This document shows, in pieces, positions 58,026 through 64,000 of a DNA stretch of 64,000 nucleotides; positions within the stretch are counted from its first letter, which is position 1, and every line of letters starts with the position of its first letter. This DNA is from Portulaca oleracea. Lineage: Eukaryota; Streptophyta; Magnoliopsida; Caryophyllales; Portulacaceae. Where the stretch lies: positions 31,123,383-31,187,382 of the forward strand of contig CM055874.1 of NCBI GenBank assembly GCA_029582165.1. Reading direction: 5' to 3'. Made by a program: the position numbers and the translations under genes. Under the pieces are notes generated by a model. It was not told the DNA's origin and did not search any database. It was given only the letters and a program-made list of their open reading frames with translations.

Positions 58026-58641
58026 GTGATTCCTCAAAACCAATATCTCCATTTCAAATATTTTTCTGCCCAAAAGTTATTGCTTTGATTTGGATCATCA
58101 AAATATCATGATGTTATTTTAGTCAATATCCATGATTGTTTGTCGTATTCCTCTCCCTAATTTCTACCTAATTTTGCTTGGTAGAGTCTGATTTTGATGG
58201 AAACTGAATTAGTGGAAGGAAATTTGAAAATGCATGAAATATATGATTAAATAAAAAAATAAGGGAGTTGTGGAAACAGGATTTGGTCTCCGAATTATTG
58301 TTATGTATTGGGTTTTTGTTGTTCAATGTTGTGTTTTTTGTTTTTTTTGATTATAAACGTCTGATAGAATACAGGGTGAGGTAATCTGATGCTTATAAAG
58401 GTGTGATCTCTGTGATAGAATTAGTCACCTGTTGTAAGATCAAAATTGGACGACTTTTTGGGGAAGGACCAAAAGGGGGAAAAAAAAGGAAAGAAAGAAG
58501 AGGAACTGGGTATATTTTGTTTTCAAAATTTCTTGTGATTCAGCAGATGTGTTTGTGGGTAATGAACTAATAGAGGCACGTTTGCTTGGTTGATGCTACT
58601 GTTTGTAGGGTGAGAGGAGGTGAGAAAGTGTGAAGTTGGGG

Positions 58642-58764
58642 ATGCCTGTTGATTGTCTTGACAAGCAATGGGGTTGCGGGAAGTCACGTTCTGTAAATTT
58701 GAAGAGAGTGAGTTCTATGGTTTGCGATATAGGAGATCCTTGCCTTCATCAGTCCCCAATCAAG
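58642..58764 (+). CDS. N-terminal coding exon of a TBC/RabGAP-domain protein (partial gene)
   Basis: The 41-codon exon MPVDCLDKQWGCGKSRSVNL...GDPCLHQSPIK ends AAG|GTCAGT in phase 0. The pattern W-x-C-G-K, VNL-x-RVSS, D-x-G-x-PCL-x-QSPIK matches, from memory, the N-terminal leader of a plant family of GTPase-activating proteins for Rab GTPases whose TBC domain follows in later exons. An in-frame stop upstream supports ATG 58642. No further exon is visible up to 64000. Either the next intron exceeds 5 kb and runs through a solo LTR, a MITE and satellite DNA, or the gene is truncated. Confidence 0.65.
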
Positions 58765-58866
58765 GTCAGTGCCTCTTTTTTGTTCTCCCACCCTTGATGT
58801 GCCAACCTAAATTACTGATGTCAACTTGACTGTTTTTATCTTTGTTATATTTTCCACCAAACAATA

Positions 58867-60004
58867 TGGAGCGTGTGGGAAGTAATGTTTGAGGCTTGCT
58901 ATTGAATCATCATCATAATACCCAAATATGTGAAGAGAACTTGAAGAGAGATGAAGCAACTTGCAAATAACTCTGGAATAATTGAAAAAATCAGAAATAT
59001 TCAACAAATAAACAACATGAATCTGTGGATAGAGCTTGGGATAAAGATGATCTTGATAAAGAATAATCACCACAAGATCAATAAAGGAATAACTTAGAAC
59101 ACCACCAAATCATGCAAATTTGGATAAAGTAATAAGATTTATGGAGATAGTTTTGAGTTGGTCTCAAAATACCATATATTAATCATCAAAAGTTAGTGCC
59201 TTTCTTCCCAATGCCTGACTTAAATGGCAAAGAGGTTGGAGCCTTCCCCAAGAAAGAGACAACTTACATCCAAGGGTCAAAATCAACCCAATGGACTACA
59301 ACCAAGGGCTAAGATGCACCCATTACAAATGACCTAGCTTGAGGGTATCTCAACTATACATTAGTGGGGGTAAAGGGGTCATTACAAGGTGGGATTAAGA
59401 GAAATTAAAAGAGGAGAGAAGACAGATGAAAAACGCAGAAAAACAGGTGGCACGATCCTGCGGTAGGGTGGCACGATTGCGAGCCCCTTCAAAATCCCCA
59501 CTGAATTAAAAAAACGGCACGATCGTGTGCCCCTATTGCACAATCGTGCGAGCTGCTCCGGCTGGACGACACGATCGTGCAAGACGGGTGCTCTTGGCTG
59601 GCTTCACGGTCTCGGCACGATCGTGCGGACGTTCGACATGACCGTGCGGGACCCCCGGGACAAGGTGGCACGATCGTGTGCCTGGGTGTGCTCAGAAATC
59701 CCAAGGCCTTCGATACTGGCACGATCGTGCGCCCTGTTGCTCTTCCTTTTCTCCTTGACTCTTCTATTCATACCGAACCTTGATCTCGACACCCTAACAC
59801 CAAAATGGATAAAAAGCCGATGTCACCCTCATTTATTACCGCTAATATGGTCGCTACTCGAGGGCCTCCTTGCCAGGACAAAGGAAGACCGAGCTTGATG
59901 GTGGTGCACCCAATCCCGTGGTGAATTGCACTTCCAAGCCCCTAACCTTCTAAGCCCTTCTTGCTTGGCTGAATAAGGCGGAGAAGGGACCCGAGACCTT
60001 TCCA
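58867..60004 (-). repeat. Solo LTR of the TGGA...TCCA family (copy 3)
   Basis: 1138 bp, ends TGGAGCGTG and ACCTTTCCA, flanked by an exact TSD CAATA (58862-58866 and 60005-60009). R/U5 sequence at 59063-59150 matches 10627-10708. Palindrome cluster P5 lies in its U3. It sits just downstream of the TBC exon at 58642-58764. Confidence 0.85.
59451..59735 (-). promoter_or_regulatory. Palindrome cluster P5 (GCACGATCGTGC units)
   Basis: Perfect GCACGATCGTGC at 59615-59626 and 59719-59730, near-perfect units at about 59518, 59539, 59569 and 59668, and degenerate units at 59451, 59471 and 59637. A minus-strand TATA box at the usual distance is not evident; the nearest AT-rich candidate (AATATATGG) is about 270 bp away. 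Confidence 0.6.
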
Positions 60005-60009
60005 CAATA

Positions 60010-60703
60010 CCATCAATTTCGGGATTTTCCTGAAATATTCTTCCTGTTCCAAAATCTGATTCTGTATTGCATTGTGTATGACTTCTTTTATAGCTGCACA
60101 TATCTCTTTTGTTTCTTTTTTTTTTTTAAAGGTTTTGTGATTTGTTTTCATGGTTTGGCCCCTGAAAAATGATTATGTAATCTTGTTTCCTAAAACTATA
60201 TTATCCTCGTATTTGTTTGTGTGCTCATGTTAAAGGGATTGCTCATCCTTCGTTATGTCTGTTTGCATGGGGTTGAGCGACCCGACAAGGATGGATGTGA
60301 AAGCAATCTTGCAGCTGTATATATTATGATACTTTAACCTGCTGTACTGGCGAATACAGGAAATTTACATGTAAAATACATTGCTGTCCCTAGAAAGCAT
60401 ATGGCAATCGGTTTGACTGGCAAAAATGTTGGGATATAGAGAGTTGAGGAACAATTAGGGGGTCAATATTCTAATTTAGTCTTAAGTCTGAGAATAGAAG
60501 ATATGCTGTAGCCGGTTTACTCAAGAATGTGAAGAACAATTTGGAGGGTGAGGGGAGAGATTGCATGCCTTTCAAGCCAGGGCTAGTCCGACCGAGTTGC
60601 GGCTGTCTTTCGAGAGTTTCTCTATGCTAGGGTCATCCGTATCGGTAGGAAGCCCTTTCAATTGGGAGGTCATTCACTTAATCAGCTTATTTCAAAAATT
60701 CTT
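60010..60703. other. Putative intron sequence, no gene seen
   Basis: No ORF, splice-consistent exon or repeat recognised. Confidence 0.4.
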
Positions 60704-60706
60704 TTA

Positions 60707-61114
60707 GAGTGCGTTTGGTCGCATCAAAATCCTTGGAAAATTGGTCACCTTTCCCAAGTCGACTAATTTTCCCCATGTTTGGTTGTCATTTGTTAATGGG
60801 AAACATTTTATGTGGGGCCCACCATTTTACAATGATCATCGGCAAAAATTTTCCTATGGGGGGGTATGGGAAAAAATTTTGACGGTGGGATATGGCGTCC
60901 AAAGTGTGAAGATTTCCAAAATGCCCCTAATATAACAAACCCTAACAATTATGAATGTGGGTAGTTTGGACATTTTGACCATTTTCCTAGGAAATTTGCA
61001 ACTTCAGCTAAACACGGTAAAGTACACTTTCCCGGGGAAAATTTTCCCATCCAAAAATTTCCCCATGAAAATTTCCCCAGGAAGAATTTCCTTGGGATTC
61101 TACCAAACGCTCTC
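60707..61114. mobile_element. PIF/Harbinger-like (Tourist) MITE
   Basis: 408 bp. Inverted ends GAGTGCGTTTGGT and (reverse complement) GAGAGCGTTTGGT, flanked by TTA on both sides (60704-60706 and 61115-61117). No coding capacity; interior rich in TTTTCCC and GGGGAAAAT words that pair with each other. TTA duplications are typical of Harbinger-class MITEs. Confidence 0.8.
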
Positions 61115-61117
61115 TTA

Positions 61118-61364
61118 GTGTGTATTCCCCATAATAAGTGTGTAGGTGAATAGGCTGACAAACTATACCACGCACCCTGTAGAACATTTAGTCATATGTA
61201 GTGATGTTTGCTTGCCAATTCCACGGGTCCTATGGACACAATAGGCATTTCTAGTGTATGAGTAGTTTGTCTTAATTCAACCGCCTTACTCTGAAACTAC
61301 TTCTGCGGAAGCCGTAAGTCATCCATCTTTCCATGTGTGTGCGTTTTGTTTTGTTTTGTTTTTT

Positions 61365-61395
<31 letters not shown>

Positions 61396-63029
61396 TGTTG
61401 CTTATGCACCTTTGTTTTGTACTTTATGGCAAGACATGGCTCTAATGTAAATGATAATCACTATGCTTAAGCCCTAGCCAGGCCAAAGTATTGTTAATGT
61501 GATCATAAGACTGCCGAAATTTCATCAGAAAAAAATTGTAATGATACACTGAAATGAGAAGACAGATTTCAGACACAACTTTCTTTATCAGCTGGTCCAC
61601 TAGGAAGCCGAAGGCCTAATGCTACACTTATCTAGGTTAACAATTTGTAAATTGAATTCTAATACTGCCCAACTGTGTGTTTACAAATTTAGCTTTCTCA
61701 GCCAGTGTTGTTTCTGCAATTTAGGATTTTACCATACAGAGAGGATACCCTTGGACATTTCTGTTTGTTGTGTGGATAGATGTTGTGTCTTTAATCAATC
61801 ATTAGGGAAAGAAAGTGTAATACGAAGAAGAGTTGGGGATTCATGTACAATTTAGTAGGCTAAGATTCGGTCCATATTTGCAAGATTTAAACCATATTAA
61901 TGGATTCAGATTCATTATTTTGGGATTCAATGAATCTAAAATTGAATCTGGATCCTAAATGAATATTTCTTGGATCTTGAGGTCCTGATTCATTTAAGAT
62001 CCATAAGATTCATTTAACTCTTCATGACCCATAAACCCGCTTGAACTTGAACCCCACTAGACACTATTTCTCAGTTTATTTAGGGTGTGTTTGGTAGGGG
62101 GAAAAACATTTTCTAGGAAAATATTTTCCCAATTTTCTAGTGTTTGGTACAAAAAAGGAATCACCAAAAGGAAGGAAATTGACTTCCTTTGTTCAACCTA
62201 GGAGAAATATTTTCCACCTTTGGTTGTTTGATCAATTTTCCAAAGAAACTTTATAGCATAGGGTCAACCATAAAATTATAAATAAGAATTTTGAAGTTTG
62301 CTTTATTTTTTTTTTTTAAATTTTACAACATGTCTAGTAGGCTTGTCAATCTTCGACCTGACGTGATAACACGACCCGAACACGCATGGGAATTATGGGT
62401 TATGCACACGACTCTCTCGACCCGAACCCGAAATAAACAATAAATTAGTGGGTTAAACCCGACCCGCCAGTTTGACCGAAAACTTTATTTGTTAAGTTCA
62501 AATCTATCAGAATTTGTGACTTTTCGTTGGAATTCATGACTATTAAACTATAACCTTAACTCATTCATTTGTTATTTCTCTAAATTAAGTTGAAACATTT
62601 ACAATAATCTATCTTTTCTAGAAGATAATCGTATTTTATAATGTATATTGTACAAAAAATAGTATTTTTAGAGACAAATTTTTTTTAAAGAAAAAGGGGA
62701 AAAAGATTGCAGTCATAATCCGTTGGGTTGACCCAAAACCAAAATATACCGCCCGCATTTACCCGAACCCGAAATACACTCGACGCGTATTTACCTGAAC
62801 CCGATATACGACCGACCCGTAACCATAGTTATTAACATCCTGATCCTAATCTACGATCTTACGATTTTATGATTCAAAATTACTATCTACATTCGGATGT
62901 ACGATCCTACGTGGGTTAATTCCGATCCTACCTACCCCATGAATCCGAGTTAGGATCCTATTCTAACAACCTTGCCCGTAACCCGCACTCCCGCCCGAAT
63001 TGACAGGTATAATATCTGGTGAATATTTT
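61118..63029. other. Non-coding AT-rich region
   Basis: Contains a T16-G21 compound tract (61359-61395), a GTGTTTGGTAGGG-starting segment near 62090 that may be another MITE end, and a CCCGAACCC-rich region (62360-62480 and 62735-62822). No gene. Confidence 0.45.
61359..61395. repeat. T16-G21 compound homopolymer
   Basis: Follows a (GTTTT)n stretch; the same T-to-G junction type is seen at 25495 and 33681. Confidence 0.9.
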
Positions 63030-64000
63030 TGACGTTTTTCACTGCTGAATCTAACTGGAATTTAAGAAGGGCGAAATTCAACTTCAAGACTTTGTGAATA
63101 CGAGTGACTTGATTAACAAATGTTAAATATGAATTTAGACGCCAATATTTTTATCAGATAACATAATTGATACAATTTTTAAAATATTTTTTGCTGCTAA
63201 AACTAACTGAAACTTTAAAACAACATTCAAATTTAGCTATTTTGAGTGCCAAATATTTCCATTTGTAAAAAAGTTCAGATATGAATTTTGAGTGCCAAAT
63301 ATTTCCATTTGTAACATATGTCGCCACTTATGTTGACATTTTCTTCTGCTGAATTTGACTAAAACTTAAAAGCAAAATTCAGCTTCAATGGTTTAGCTCG
63401 AAACTTTCTAATACGATAGGATTTGTTTAAAAAGATCTCAAATATAAATTTTGAGCTCAAAATAGTTTAATCTAATAACATATATCACCATATATACCAA
63501 AATTGTTTGCCGCTAAAACTAACTAAAACTTCAAAGCAAAATTCGAATTTAGCTGTTTGAGTCAAAACATTATGATATGATAGGATGGAGTGGAATAAGC
63601 TCAAATATAAGTTTTGAGCTTGAAATATTTTCATTTGTGACATGTATCACCATTTATGTCGACATTTTCTGCCGCAAAATCTGACTGAAACTTAAGAACA
63701 AATTCAATTTCAATGGGTTGGCTTAAAACTTTGTAATACGAACAAATTGATTAAAAAAAGGATCAAATATGAGTTTTGTGCTCCAAAATATTTTTAGTTG
63801 ATAACATATATCATCACACCAACATTTTTTGTCGTTAAAACTAACTGAAACTTTAAATCAAAATTCAACTTTAGCTATTTGAATTGAAAATTTGTAATAT
63901 GATAGGATGGATTGAGAAATTCTCAATTATGAATTTTGAGCTCAAATGTTTTCATTTGAAACATATATCACCACGTATGTTGATATTTTCTACTGCTAAA
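63030..64000. repeat. Satellite DNA, ~160-bp monomers in a dimeric higher-order repeat
   Basis: A recurring register point, the GCTGAATC/GCTAAAAC block, lies at about 63044, 63196, 63348, 63512, 63674, 63834 and 63995, giving spacings of 152, 152, 164, 162, 160 and 161 bp. Monomers alternate between type A (CTGAATCTAAC, CTGAATTTGAC, CAAAATCTGAC) and type B (GCTAAAACTAACTGAAAC). The true repeat is therefore a dimer of about 304-326 bp. Shared blocks: TATGAATTTTGAGCTCAAA, TTTTCATTTGTAACATATAT, CACCA. The array runs off the right edge. Confidence 0.9.

Noticed and set aside
59382..59898. Overlapping ORFs on both strands over cluster P5
   Set aside because: Same effect of CG palindromes lacking stop codons.
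63030..64000. CRISPR or rDNA spacer for the right-edge repeats
   Set aside because: Monomers are contiguous, ~160 bp, AT-rich and alternating: satellite DNA.

Overview
This is plant nuclear DNA, most likely from a eudicot. The evidence is GT-AG spliced genes, plant-type LTR retrotransposons, MITEs and a tandem satellite. The species cannot be read from the window. There are no rRNA genes, no tRNA genes that I recognise, no CRISPR arrays and no bacterial operons.

Layout. 1-13.96 kb is a nested graveyard of LTR elements: a minus-strand Ty1/copia element entering from the left edge, a minus-strand Athila-like Ty3/gypsy element (F, 2.8-7.1 kb) inserted in the gag-protease of another (E, 7.1-8.4 kb), then Tat/Ogre-like LTR pieces with a decayed gag. 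13.96-18.3 kb is unique-looking and AT-rich, with a decayed coding remnant and a Mutator-like MITE. 18.8-28.7 kb (+) holds a seven-exon gene for a GPI-anchored SPARK-domain protein like Arabidopsis At1g61900. 31.0-34.9 kb (-) holds a five-exon PEX13 gene, convergent with it.

34.9-52.0 kb is a nest that can be dated layer by layer: a tandem duplication, a Stowaway-like MITE in one copy, a pol-less Athila-lineage element (G, 36139-51801, TSD AATGC) inside the MITE, and a Ty1/copia element (44708-49753, TSD GCTCC) inside G. 53.0-55.9 kb is one LTR interrupted by a 2-kb solo LTR. At 57.96-58.76 kb lie the first exons of a probable TBC/RabGAP gene. Its next intron carries a solo LTR (58867-60004, TSD CAATA) and a Harbinger-like MITE, and the window ends in a satellite with alternating ~160-bp monomers.

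Most interesting signals. (1) Several LTRs of different families carry a cluster of short CG-rich palindromes 45-75 bp upstream of the LTR TATA box, each family with its own palindrome. (2) Elements F and G both lack reverse transcriptase and integrase, yet keep the motif that normally follows integrase. G also carries an internal palindrome cluster upstream of its ATHILA ORF-1 gene. (3) The MITE/Athila/copia nest has its empty target site preserved in a neighbouring duplicate. (4) The right-edge satellite has a dimeric higher-order repeat. All coordinates were read by eye. LTR outer boundaries without a TSD are approximate.
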